Assembly: GCF_004087835.1 (NCBI RefSeq)
Contig: NZ_CP035121.1
Coordinates: forward strand, 47,879 to 111,878
Origin: Halorussus pelagicus
GTDB lineage: Archaea; Halobacteriota; Halobacteria; Halobacteriales; Haladaptataceae
DNA: 64,000 nucleotides
Direction of reading: 5' to 3'
Numbering within the stretch: position 1 is the first letter of the stretch; every line of letters begins with the position of its first letter. A program made the translations under genes and the position numbers. Below are positions 25,791-32,953 of the stretch, piece by piece. Under the pieces are notes generated by a model. It ran no database searches, was not told the DNA's origin, and was given only the letters and a program-made list of their open reading frames with translations.

Positions 25791-26086
25791 TCTTCGAAGA
25801 GAAACCGAGTGGCCGCCTCCTCACCCGTGAGCGTCCGTTGATCGTCGGCAGTATCGGCGAACAGAGTGGCTTGGTCGCTCTCGGACGAGCGCGCTACTTC
25901 GGGCCGGTCGTCGACGCCGAATTGGTCTGCCTCCGGCTGGTCTAGTCGAGAATCGCGCTCGCGGTGGTCGACCTCAGCGCCGAAGTCTTCGAGGGATGTT
26001 TCGACGCTCTTTTCGACTACTTCGAGTCGGCCATCGTCTCCAAACGCAGTCTGGTGCTGAATCTCTATCTCAGGTCGATTACTCAT
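25787..26086 (-). CDS. Small acidic protein, unrecognised
   Basis: 99 residues from the ATG at 26086 (MSNRPEIEIQHQTAF). It is highly charged (many D, E, R) with no cysteines and probably largely disordered, ending EEAATRFLFED. The start is fixed by a hairpin leader only 8 nt upstream. An upstream in-frame start at 26236 would read through that hairpin and is rejected. The stop codon lies inside the right arm of inverted-repeat copy B. No function is assigned. Confidence 0.65.
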   Translation of the reverse strand: MSNRPEIEIQHQTAFGDDGRLEVVEKSVETSLEDFGAEVDHRERDSRLDQPEADQFGVDDRPEVARSSESDQATLFADTADDQRTLTGEEAATRFLFED

Positions 26087-26093
26087 GTTCTTT

Positions 26094-26116
26094 GAGCCTC
26101 CGCCCGTTCGAGGCTC
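26094..26116 (-). promoter_or_regulatory. T-run plus hairpin leader 2
   Basis: The minus-strand T6 run is followed by GAGCCTC / GAGGCTC arms (7 bp) with loop GAACGGGCG, then AAAGAAC and the ATG at 26086. Confidence 0.65.
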
Positions 26117-26144
26117 GAAAAAACGCTCTCTGAGAGACGGAAAG

Positions 26145-26360
26145 TTACGCCTCCTTTGAGCGAATTTCTTCTGCACGTCGCTTGAGCCGTCGGAGGATTT
26201 GGATGCGATTCTGGTGGGTGTTCTCGTAGGCGACACAGGTACGGAGCGTGTCCATGTCGTCTATCGTCGCGATGCTCGGGTCGATGAGCCGGATGTTTCG
26301 CGGCTCCAGTCGTTGCTCTGGTGAGAGTTCATTCGATTCGTCGTCTGTGACGTTGCTCAC
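26145..26360 (-). CDS. Small basic/acidic protein, unrecognised
   Basis: 71 residues from a GTG at 26360, the same MSN- beginning as its downstream neighbour. The middle reads RNIRLIDPSIATIDDMDTLR and the C-terminus is a basic helix (NRIQILRRLKRRAEEIRSK). It is a plausible small nucleic-acid-binding or regulatory protein. It has its own 10-bp hairpin leader 3 nt upstream of the start. No family recognised. Confidence 0.65.
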   Translation of the reverse strand: MSNVTDDESNELSPEQRLEPRNIRLIDPSIATIDDMDTLRTCVAYENTHQNRIQILRRLKRRAEEIRSKEA

Positions 26361-26363
26361 TTG

Positions 26364-26392
26364 TCGTCGCCTCCGCTCCTGTGGGAGGCGAC
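26364..26392 (-). promoter_or_regulatory. T-run plus hairpin leader 3
   Basis: Perfect 10-bp arms CGTCGCCTCC / GGAGGCGACG with a 9-nt loop, preceded on the minus strand by a T6 run (26399-26394). The start codon at 26360 is immediately downstream. Confidence 0.7.
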
Positions 26393-26482
26393 GAAAAAAC
26401 CACTGAGAGCGATTTTTTGGACTCTACGCCGGAAGACTACATGAGACGTTTTTCGAGGTGCGGATGAAAGAGCGCGCCCGGA

Positions 26483-26920
26483 CTAGCAGTCGCGGTCGGT
26501 GTACCGCTGGCGCTCCGGCCGAATCCCGCTAGCGAGGACCTCGCTTTCGGAGTGGTCGCCGACGCTTCTATCGAGGTCGACGAGTGTGAACACGCCGTCG
26601 CCGGTCCAGCCACAGTCGGCCGAACAACCTGCGACCGCGTATGCATCTGCACCCTCACCGAGATGGATACCGTCGAGCGTGAGCGCGCTATCGCACGCTG
26701 GACAGATAGGCCTGACCGAGGTGTACGTGTGCCCGAGCATCGCCTCGATGTCTTCCGTGGCGTCACCGAGGGTCTCGTTGAGGACGGTGCCAACAGCTGT
26801 TTCGAGTGATTCACAGAGGGCCTGCTGTTTGGCTTCGTCGTCTGGAAGGTTGGCATTCGTAACTGCGATGGTTAGTCGTGCGAGCGAAGCGTCGTCGTTG
26901 GTGTTTTCGGGGGAAGTCAT
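26483..26920 (-). CDS. Zinc-ribbon protein, unrecognised
   Basis: 145 residues from the ATG at 26920 (MTSPENTNDDASLARL); longer in-frame extensions are Arg/Pro/Cys-rich and overlap the SWIM gene, so they are rejected. A helical N-terminal half (LPDDEAKQQALCESLETAVG) is followed by a probable zinc site, CPACDSALTLDG ... CSADCGW. It lies 77 bp downstream of the SWIM-domain gene on the same strand and may be co-transcribed. Function unknown. Confidence 0.7.
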   Translation of the reverse strand: MTSPENTNDDASLARLTIAVTNANLPDDEAKQQALCESLETAVGTVLNETLGDATEDIEAMLGHTYTSVRPICPACDSALTLDGIHLGEGADAYAVAGCSADCGWTGDGVFTLVDLDRSVGDHSESEVLASGIRPERQRYTDRDC

Positions 26921-26997
26921 AGAGTTCGGAATCTGCTGTTGATTGTGCTTCGATACAGAGTGGCGAACGTAGCGAGGTCGTCTCGACGTGCGTAGTG

Positions 26998-27444
26998 CTA
27001 TTCGGGAAGATTCCGACGTCCGGTCCGGTAGCACTCCCAACACGGGAAGTCGCTGGAGAGGTCTGCACAGTCGCAGTCCGGTTCGTCTGTCTCTGCTTGC
27101 TCTTCGGAGTTCTCCTCGTGGTCGTGCGATTGGTTTGTGGGTTGGACAGTCTCGCCACCGTCGGCGAGGAGTTGGTGGTGGCGAACGGCGTCGAGAATGG
27201 GTCGGCGGAGCGCAACAGCAACACGGTGTTTGCACGCACCGCTGTATTTCGCGTCTGCTGGGCACGTACACGCAGTCGGCAGATTGTCCTCGACGTGGAC
27301 GGTGTATTCGTGATTTTCCGGGTCGGCGTAGCTCCCATTCCGCACACAGATATTGCCATCCCGGAGCTCAAACTCCAAAGCTTCGTACTGGGCGCGTTTC
27401 CGGACTCTACTCGTCGTTTCTAGTCTTGCGATCGGTGTCGTCAT
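26998..27444 (-). CDS. SWIM zinc-finger protein
   Basis: 148 residues from the ATG at 27444 (MTTPIARLETTSRVRKR). A SWIM-type motif CTCPADAKYSGACKH (C-x-C ... C-x-H) sits at about residues 58-72, preceded by strand-rich EYTVHVED. The tail is acidic and ends with a second cysteine group (CDCADLSSDFPCWECYR). SWIM domains bind DNA or partner proteins; haloarchaeal genomes and plasmids carry many small stand-alone versions. The hairpin leader upstream fixes the start and excludes the in-frame extension to 27510. Confidence 0.8.
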   Translation of the reverse strand: MTTPIARLETTSRVRKRAQYEALEFELRDGNICVRNGSYADPENHEYTVHVEDNLPTACTCPADAKYSGACKHRVAVALRRPILDAVRHHQLLADGGETVQPTNQSHDHEENSEEQAETDEPDCDCADLSSDFPCWECYRTGRRNLPE

Positions 27445-27472
27445 TGTAGTCGTGAGGCACCGAGAAGTCCAG

Positions 27473-27494
27473 TGCCCCGTGCCCTTCGGGGGCA
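27473..27494 (-). promoter_or_regulatory. T-run plus hairpin leader 4 (SWIM gene)
   Basis: TGCCCC / GGGGCA arms with minus-strand loop CGAAGGGCAC, preceded by a T5 run. It ends 29 nt before the ATG at 27444. Confidence 0.65.
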
Positions 27495-27510
27495 GAAAAA
27501 CTCGTCCCAC

Positions 27511-28201
27511 TTGTCGAAAGCAATTACGTCAGGCTCTTGACTGACCTAAATGAGTTTCGGCGGTAAGATTCTATTTGGGGTAGGGGGATCTTCTCATCTG
27601 CGAGCTGACGGGTGGTCCGGTGAACTCTCCGGGTAGATTCTGGCAGGACCGATAGCCAAGTGGTTATAGCTTAGTACCATACTCGGTTCTAATTTCGTCC
27701 CTTGTGGGTAAAATACAGGTTAGGTCAGATCGGACAGGGACTACGTGTATGCCCCCTGTGAGAGCGGACCCTCGGGGGTAGGCGGTCTGGGTTCCCGGCC
27801 TTCGACGTTAATTGAGTAGCTATTGTTCTCGAGGTTCAGATCGTCCGCCGCTCGGTTGAGGAACTTTTGCTACGTCAGACCAAATCTAGCCTTCGTAACC
27901 TGGACCTCGTCTCTTGCGGACAGGTGTACTCGCAGGAGGGCACGGGAGTCCTACTTTTATCATCACTTCGGCGCTTCTCTTATCTGTAGATTTCTACGAC
28001 TGAGACATCACTATACATAGTCAAAATAAAGGATTAGTCAGGGGGATCCGCCTCACTCCCTGCACTTTTAGCGAGGCCTCCCTTCGGCGAGATTGAGTAT
28101 CGTCATATTCTGCTGATTCGCTTTTTGTCTCGGCGTGACGGCAACTTTGGCGATGATTTTAGTCTAGAGTGGCAGGTTCTTGGAAGTTGTCAGAGATGTG
28201 G
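27511..28201. other. Gene-poor stretch with a possible coding remnant
   Basis: No intact gene is supported. On the minus strand around 27755-27875 an open segment of about 40 codons with no start reads FLNRAADDLNLENN then YSINVEGREPRPP before a stop; it looks like the worn end of a larger gene but is not identified. A D-arm-like string near 27650 does not fold into a full tRNA by eye. Confidence 0.35.
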
Positions 28202-28681
28202 TCAGCAAATAAGCACAAAGCCACCAAGTAAAAATAGCATAAATCCAGACAGAATAAAGAATGTCAGGGACCAGTCAATACGGGCTTTCCAGGCGTCCAT
28301 TGTACTTGATGAAAATCGGTTACCTGCAAGTACCATACCGAGTTGACTATCTTGAGTAGTCAGCCAGGATCCTAAGGCCCAACAGCCAGTACCCATTGTT
28401 AGAAATGTTGTTGCAAGATTATACGGGGACATATGAGCCCCTCCGGACTTTAGCATCTCGTACATGGCAAAAGATGACCTAAAAAATAAAAAACTACTTA
28501 GAACCATCAATATGGCATACAGAACTGAGATCATATACTGGGCGACACTTTGCGAAAACCAAAAAACGTTGGAAAACAATCTTGAAATGCCAGCTCTGCG
28601 GGCTTCTAGGATGGATCCCAATGCCCACATGGCAGTTCCAAATAGAATAAGAGCTGTACTTAACCTATCTGGGAAGACCAT
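28202..28681 (-). CDS. Four-TM membrane protein, possible effector
   Basis: 159 residues with about four hydrophobic helices (STALILFGTAMWALGSI, AQYMISVLYAILMVLSSFLF, a segment around TTFLTMGTGCWALGSW, and TFFILSGFMLFLLGGFVLIC at the C-terminus). No signal peptide is seen. The ATG lies directly beyond the TGA of the upstream 266-residue gene, so they are co-translated. The DNA is more AT-rich than its surroundings, suggesting separate acquisition. A soluble sensor-like protein paired with a small multi-TM protein is a common abortive-defence layout, but this is only an inference. Confidence 0.75.
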   Translation of the reverse strand: MVFPDRLSTALILFGTAMWALGSILEARRAGISRLFSNVFWFSQSVAQYMISVLYAILMVLSSFLFFRSSFAMYEMLKSGGAHMSPYNLATTFLTMGTGCWALGSWLTTQDSQLGMVLAGNRFSSSTMDAWKARIDWSLTFFILSGFMLFLLGGFVLIC

Positions 28682-28682
28682 C

Positions 28683-29483
28683 TCAAATAACGGTGAATTT
28701 GTCTCGGTAGTTGGCCCATTCCGAACCCTGCGTTGAGAGGGTCCAAGATGCCGACCTTTCTTTTACGTACTGGGGTAACTCAACCTCAAAGTCGTACACG
28801 CCTGTTTCAATCTCTTTTCTTTCTATCTGGAGCGTGTCGAGAACAGTCTCATGAGAGGCATAACGGAGTTCAAGTGGAAACAGATCCTCCTGAACGGCTA
28901 TTGGATTTCCTTGCCAATCACTACAAAAAATCTTGCCGGAGAGATTCTTGATTTCATGCTTAGGATGAAAAGCGTCGTTTTCGACAGAGACCCACGCGTG
29001 TTGCGACCGCCCTTGATAAGCAGTAAGGATATCAGATCCGTCTTCATCGTGATAATGTAAGTAGACAAAATCCTCATCGTCAATAGTTAACAGATCATCT
29101 TCCTCTTCGTCGTTCCACTTGTCCATAAACTCTTCTTGATCCATAGAGAGGTGTGCCCCGTCAATCTCAAAAATGCACCAATAGCGAGGTTCTGACGCCG
29201 GGGCTTTCCCATCCCAGATGTCAATTTTCAGATTATCAAACTCACAGTTGAGACTAAGCCCATTATTTCCTTCACCTCCTCCGTGAGTTTGGGAGCTATG
29301 AAACCGGATGTCTGGTACTCCGTCTGGTCTTATGATTTGATTTCCATTAATCTCGACATCAAAATAATGGGTGTTCATCCCATTTGCAATGCCGATTGAT
29401 TTGAGTTCCCCTTTTTTATGGCAAGTGAGAAAGTTCGTAGGACTCCTTTGGTTAGCATGACTAACATTGCCAAGTGTTATCAT
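28683..29483 (-). CDS. Unrecognised soluble protein paired with a membrane protein
   Basis: 266 residues from the ATG at 29483, which sits about 25 nt after a TATA box (ATTTATATAG on the minus strand), so a leaderless start is likely. The sequence is rich in aromatic and acidic residues with a strand-like pattern (YFDVEINGNQIIRPDG, WCIFEIDGAHLSMD, DFVYLHYHDEDGSD, YDFEVELPQYV), suggesting beta-sandwich folding. No catalytic motif is evident. It is translationally coupled to the four-TM protein and lies in an AT-rich patch. Divergent from the 131-residue gene at 29587. Confidence 0.7.
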   Translation of the reverse strand: MITLGNVSHANQRSPTNFLTCHKKGELKSIGIANGMNTHYFDVEINGNQIIRPDGVPDIRFHSSQTHGGGEGNNGLSLNCEFDNLKIDIWDGKAPASEPRYWCIFEIDGAHLSMDQEEFMDKWNDEEEDDLLTIDDEDFVYLHYHDEDGSDILTAYQGRSQHAWVSVENDAFHPKHEIKNLSGKIFCSDWQGNPIAVQEDLFPLELRYASHETVLDTLQIERKEIETGVYDFEVELPQYVKERSASWTLSTQGSEWANYRDKFTVI

Positions 29484-29487
29484 GCTA
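29453..29487. promoter_or_regulatory. Palindrome over the start of the membrane-protein operon
   Basis: TAGCATGA (29453-29460), 19 nt, TCATGCTA (29480-29487), overlapping the leaderless start at 29483. The divergent promoter TATATAAA is at 29505-29512. It may be an operator. Confidence 0.45.
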
Positions 29488-29586
29488 GTGCTGTCAATAG
29501 CTTTCTATATAAATGCTCCCGCTACTTTAACGGGGGTGATAGTGAGTCACAAAGAGTAAGTGGTTCCCCCACGAAGACATCGTACA

Positions 29587-29982
29587 ATGGGTCGCCTGTT
29601 CACATCGCCGGAAGCAAAGGCGACCAGAGAGTGGTTACGGAATCATTTTGATCCATATCCTCATGGCATCAAGAAAATCTACAAGGAACGACGTAGCGGT
29701 GAGATTCATATCCGTCTAGAAGAAACTCTTGATTTAGAATTACTTAAGAACGTCATTAAAGGCCATGGACTGGAGCCGGAAATAACTGAAGACCGCGAAG
29801 GAACTCGGGTCCTTAATGTTTATAATATTATCGAAGAGGACGGAGAAGTTATCACCAAGAGTCTCCACTCAGTTTTCCGCGAACAGAAGGATATTGGAAT
29901 GGGTATTGACCCAGTCCAAGAGGAATCTGTTAAGTCGAGACTTGTATTCGTCTGTGACTATCTAAGAGGGAAGTATCAGTAA
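29587..29982 (+). CDS. Unrecognised 131-residue protein
   Basis: Starts at the ATG at 29587 (MGRLFTSPEAKATREWLRNHF); nine upstream codons in frame are Arg-rich and probably not used. The N-terminal helix is followed by alternating strand/helix segments (EIHIRLEETLDLELL, TRVLNVYNIIEEDGEV) and a final helix KSRLVFVCDYLRGKY. No cysteines or known catalytic motif. It is divergent from the sensor/membrane-protein operon and shares its AT-rich composition, so it may belong to the same acquired unit. Confidence 0.65.
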   Translation: MGRLFTSPEAKATREWLRNHFDPYPHGIKKIYKERRSGEIHIRLEETLDLELLKNVIKGHGLEPEITEDREGTRVLNVYNIIEEDGEVITKSLHSVFREQKDIGMGIDPVQEESVKSRLVFVCDYLRGKYQ

Positions 29983-30085
29983 CCATCTACCAAGTTAATC
30001 GCCGTGCTAATTGGCCTCTACATCCCTATTCTAAGGATTTCAACAAAGCGTATTGAGAGAACTGGAACTTGTCTTTCGCCTCGTC

Positions 30086-31405
30086 CTATTTCGGGATGCC
30101 GTCCTTGTTGAGTAGCTGTTCGGGATATGCTCTGTGTGCAAGTCCGATTAGAAGCGGTTCAACCTCGGCGACTGTTGCAGGCACGCCATAAGGGCCGACG
30201 TCATCGTCGCTACTCCAGGCACGAATCCAGAGGTACGTCTGTTGGGTTAGTTTGCGTGACTCCGGTTCGAAAAGGGCGTCTTTCCAATGTGCCTTCTTGT
30301 CGTCTTCATTAGTGAATGCCATTGAGAGTTCGCCGACGTGCCAATCGTCTCCATCGCCCCATCGGGCAAAGCTTCGAGTTCCATTCCACTCATACGCAAT
30401 TTCTTCGAGGTTTGAATTGAGTTCTCGTTTCTTTCCGTATGATTCGGTCTTTCCGATGTATCGCGGGATTATATCAGCTGGCGTTGCATCGCTAGCAGGG
30501 GCGTCCAGCTGGTACATGACGTACAGGAGCCCATCATGGCCGCTCTCACGAATTCCGTTTTCGTGAACACAGCGCTTCCCTTCCTGCCGAATTCGAGTAT
30601 CGATCTGTGCCGAACGCTTGAGACGTTCTTTCTCGTTCAATCGAACACGTAACTCCTCATCGGTGTCAAAGAGCGGAATTGGGTCGCCGACTTCGGAATC
30701 ACGAATATCGTTAAGGAGGTAGTCCTCCACCCAGGATTCCCAGAGCTTCCGTTTTGAGACCCAGCTCCGTTTTGGTGCTTGTTCAGGAGTTAGTTGCTCG
30801 GCGTATTCCTCGTTTCTGCTGGTCGCCCACTCTTGTCCTGCTTGCCCGATTTCGTAGAGGATACGGTTCGGGACGAACTCCCGATTAGTGAATACGGAAT
30901 CGTATCAGTCTTGAGAATGGACAAGGCCGACGAGTTTTGCTTCGAGTTCTTGGCGGTACGTCTCGTACCCATACGGACCGTGTTCAAGTTCGTCAACGTC
31001 GAGAATCCAGACATAGAGTGGGCTGGTTGCCTGCTCATAGATTGCGGCCATATGGTCGTATTTCGAGAAACTCCCCCAAGAGCCATTGTCTTCCCACTCT
31101 GAGACGGGGAGTGACTGCCGTATCTTGTAGGAGTGTTGTCCGATGCGGGAACTAATGTCGCTGGATTCTCCGATATAGACGGGTGTAATATCGCCAGCAT
31201 CCTCGACTGGCTCAGCAAGCAGATAGACCATGTAGAGATACTCACCGTCGTTCTTCCCCCATTTGTAACTCCCCAACTCGTCACTTGTCTCAGGCTCACC
31301 GTCAACGATATCGAAGAACGGGACCGGGTCAGCTGTCTGCTCGGATTGGATGTCCTCTAATAGCGTTTCGTTGATCCAAGAGTTCCACATCGCAGTCTTT
31401 TGCAT
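30086..31405 (-). pseudogene. Two-domain GIY-YIG-like gene split by an in-frame TGA
   Basis: A single frame from the ATG at 31405 to 30086 (439 residues) is interrupted once, by a TGA at 30907-30905 after LVGLVHSQD; it resumes YDSVFTNREFVPNRILYEIG. The two halves are diverged repeats of each other: MWNSWINETLLEDI with DPVPFFDI versus LWESWVEDYLLNDI with DPIPLFDT, then YLYMVYLL ... TPVYIGESS versus LLYVMYQL ... IPRYIGKTE, then GPYG and LVGLVH versus GPYG and LIGLAH. The Y-x-V ... YIG pattern resembles GIY-YIG nucleases, though the catalytic Arg/Glu are not certain. One TGG- or CGA-to-TGA change explains the break. The halves may still be expressed as 166- and 214-residue proteins. Confidence 0.75.
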
Positions 31406-31470
31406 CGTTTGGCCTGTATAAACAAGGACTACAAAAGAGACGTTATTGATCAGTACACAGCGATAGCTTG

Positions 31471-31749
31471 CTACCTCTCTTCCTCCGCTGGCTGAATCTG
31501 TCGAGCCTCCTCGGCGAGGTCTCGAATGTACGCTCGGAGTTCGTCCATATCTTCTCGGGCGTCGTCGAGCGTTTTCGCTTTCATCTTCGCCTTGATCTGG
31601 TCTTCATCCCGCGTCCCCGTTCCCCGCTTGAGTTTTACTGTGAGCGAGACACCGACGTCGCTCCGCTCGACGTACTCTGTCGGCGGTGATTCGTCATTGG
31701 TTGATTTCGATTCGTTGGCTGCCCGAGACGGTGAATTGTGTTCTGACAT
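31471..31749 (-). CDS. Small charged protein (DUF7389-like)
   Basis: 92 residues from the ATG at 31749 (MSEHNSPSRAANESKS). After a disordered N-terminus comes VGVSLTVKLKRGTGTRDEDQ, then KAKMKAKTLDDAREDMDEL and a final helix. The VSLTVKLKRG...T.DEDKIK pattern is one I associate with small haloarchaeal plasmid proteins (DUF7389), not verified. It lies 22 bp downstream of the 133-residue gene, so it probably shares that gene's hairpin-bearing promoter. Confidence 0.65.
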   Translation of the reverse strand: MSEHNSPSRAANESKSTNDESPPTEYVERSDVGVSLTVKLKRGTGTRDEDQIKAKMKAKTLDDAREDMDELRAYIRDLAEEARQIQPAEEER

Positions 31750-31771
31750 GATGTAGCTGTATTGCTTGGGT

Positions 31772-32173
31772 TCAGTTGGTCGATGCAACTGCTTCGCCGG
31801 ACAGTTCGCGAAGGACGTTTTCGATGTCGGTGCCGGTGAGTCGCCAGTACCTTTCAGGATGAGAGCAGTCCAACTGGCTCACGACCCGGTTTTTGAACTC
31901 GGTGTAATGGGCTAGTGCGATGTCTTCGTCGCCGGTGTAGTCCAGCAGGAGTGCAAGTGCGAGTTGCGCCGGGCCACTCCCACTGTATCCCCAGTCGAAG
32001 CCCGAGGGGCTGTGATTCGTCAGTTCGAGACTCGGCTCTGGTGTCACCTGTTCTTGCCCAGGTTGTTTTTCCACAATAGCACGTCCGCGCCGCCGGTAGC
32101 CGACGTAGATGACATCCTGTTTCTGGTTTGGCCGTGTCTGTTCAAGTGATTTCGAGTCGGTTGTTCCACTCAT
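31772..32173 (-). CDS. Unrecognised 133-residue accessory protein
   Basis: Starts at the ATG at 32173 (MSGTTDSKSLEQTRPNQKQ), 27 nt after a hairpin leader; the upstream in-frame start at 32242 would include the hairpin and is rejected. It contains DVIYVGYRRRGRAIV, then FDWGYSGSGPAQLALALLLD and a C-terminal segment linking HPERYWRLTGTDIENVLREL. The GYSGSGPAQLALALL...G..D.AL pattern is typical of a small haloarchaeal protein of unknown function (DUF6166 comes to mind; unverified). First gene of a two-gene operon. Confidence 0.65.
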   Translation of the reverse strand: MSGTTDSKSLEQTRPNQKQDVIYVGYRRRGRAIVEKQPGQEQVTPEPSLELTNHSPSGFDWGYSGSGPAQLALALLLDYTGDEDIALAHYTEFKNRVVSQLDCSHPERYWRLTGTDIENVLRELSGEAVASTN

Positions 32174-32200
32174 GGTTCGATTCGAGGGACTACTTCGAGT

Positions 32201-32222
32201 ACCCCCGCACCCCTCAGGGGGT
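32201..32222 (-). promoter_or_regulatory. T-run plus hairpin leader 5
   Basis: ACCCCC / GGGGGT arms with minus-strand loop TGAGGGGTGC, preceded by a T5 run. It ends 28 nt before the ATG at 32173. Confidence 0.65.
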
Positions 32223-32272
32223 GAAAAACTCACCACAGTCACTCCGTCACGTTCCTTGGCTAGCTCGGATGC

Positions 32273-32758
32273 TCAGTAGTGAACGTCTGCTGGGACGATC
32301 CAGAGGTTCTCGCTCTCGTCGAGGACGCGGTCAAGGTGGTCTCGATGCCGAATGCCGCTTGCGTGTTCGTCGTACAGGAAGATGCTGGGGCCGTCGTACG
32401 CGCCGACTTGGTGGAACGCATGCCGAGCGAGTCCGTCGTCGCGCATGATCTCCTCGTCGCTGAGTTCCTCAAGCGCATCCCGGACGCGGTCGAGGTTTCG
32501 CTCGAACTCGTTCTTCGTCGCCTCCCACCCACGCTCCAGCAGTTCTTGCCCATCGTCGGACTCGACGGGCGTTGCTACTGACAGGTTGCCCCACCGGGCT
32601 TTACCTGCGACTGACGTGCCCGACTCGTCGAACGTTACGTAGTAGTCGAATACTGCAGTTGCGTGTGGGCTGGCCCCGACAAGTCGGTCAAACACCGTCT
32701 TTCCAGTCGCGAGTGCTTCGTCTCGTGTCGATGCCTCCACTAGCGAGTAAATCACCAT
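32273..32758 (-). CDS. Unrecognised accessory protein, short paralogue
   Basis: 161 residues from the ATG at 32758 (MVIYSLVEASTRDEAL); a start two codons upstream is possible. It is a diverged paralogue of the central part of the next gene upstream: VVEAST/LVEAST near the N-terminus, and a C-terminal block FLYDEHASGI ... LDRVLDESENLWIVPADV matching FLYDESGRGV ... LMTLLEDADDVWLVPAIA. No catalytic residues are evident. It carries both a hairpin leader (32821-32843) and inverted-repeat copy C upstream. Confidence 0.7.
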   Translation of the reverse strand: MVIYSLVEASTRDEALATGKTVFDRLVGASPHATAVFDYYVTFDESGTSVAGKARWGNLSVATPVESDDGQELLERGWEATKNEFERNLDRVRDALEELSDEEIMRDDGLARHAFHQVGAYDGPSIFLYDEHASGIRHRDHLDRVLDESENLWIVPADVHY

Positions 32759-32820
32759 ATGCATTGGTTCTCACTTCGATCTGCCGTCGCACGCGACTAC
32801 ACGCCGCGCTACTGCTTGGT

Positions 32821-32843
32821 GCGCCGGCACTCATCGCCGGCGC
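32821..32843 (-). promoter_or_regulatory. T-run plus hairpin leader 6
   Basis: Perfect 8-bp arms GCGCCGGC / GCCGGCGC with loop GATGAGT, preceded on the minus strand by a T5 run. It lies 63 nt before the start at 32758, between it and inverted-repeat copy C. Confidence 0.65.
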
Positions 32844-32897
32844 AAAAACATAGACCGACATCGTCCAACTGGGAAGGAGTAGTGAGTGGAACCGTAG

Positions 32898-32939
32898 TTA
32901 ACCAACAAACGCCGAATTTCGTGCTCGTCTGTTGGTTAA
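32898..32939. repeat. Inverted-repeat family copy C
   Basis: TTAACCAACA (32898-32907), 22 nt, TGTTGGTTAA (32930-32939), 15 nt beyond the stop of the gene at 32954 and upstream of the 161-residue gene. Confidence 0.85.
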
Positions 32940-32953
32940 GTCTGGTACTCCGT

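Noticed and set aside
27640..27730. tRNA-like string with GCCAAGTGGTTA
   Set aside because: Only the D-arm-like part looks right; I could not pair an acceptor stem or find a T-arm and CCA-adjacent end.
23722..30905. Stop-codon recoding (selenocysteine or pyrrolysine) at the three in-frame stops
   Set aside because: Both TGA and TAG are involved, the neighbouring residues are not catalytic sites, and haloarchaea are not known to use either system; nonsense mutation is simpler.
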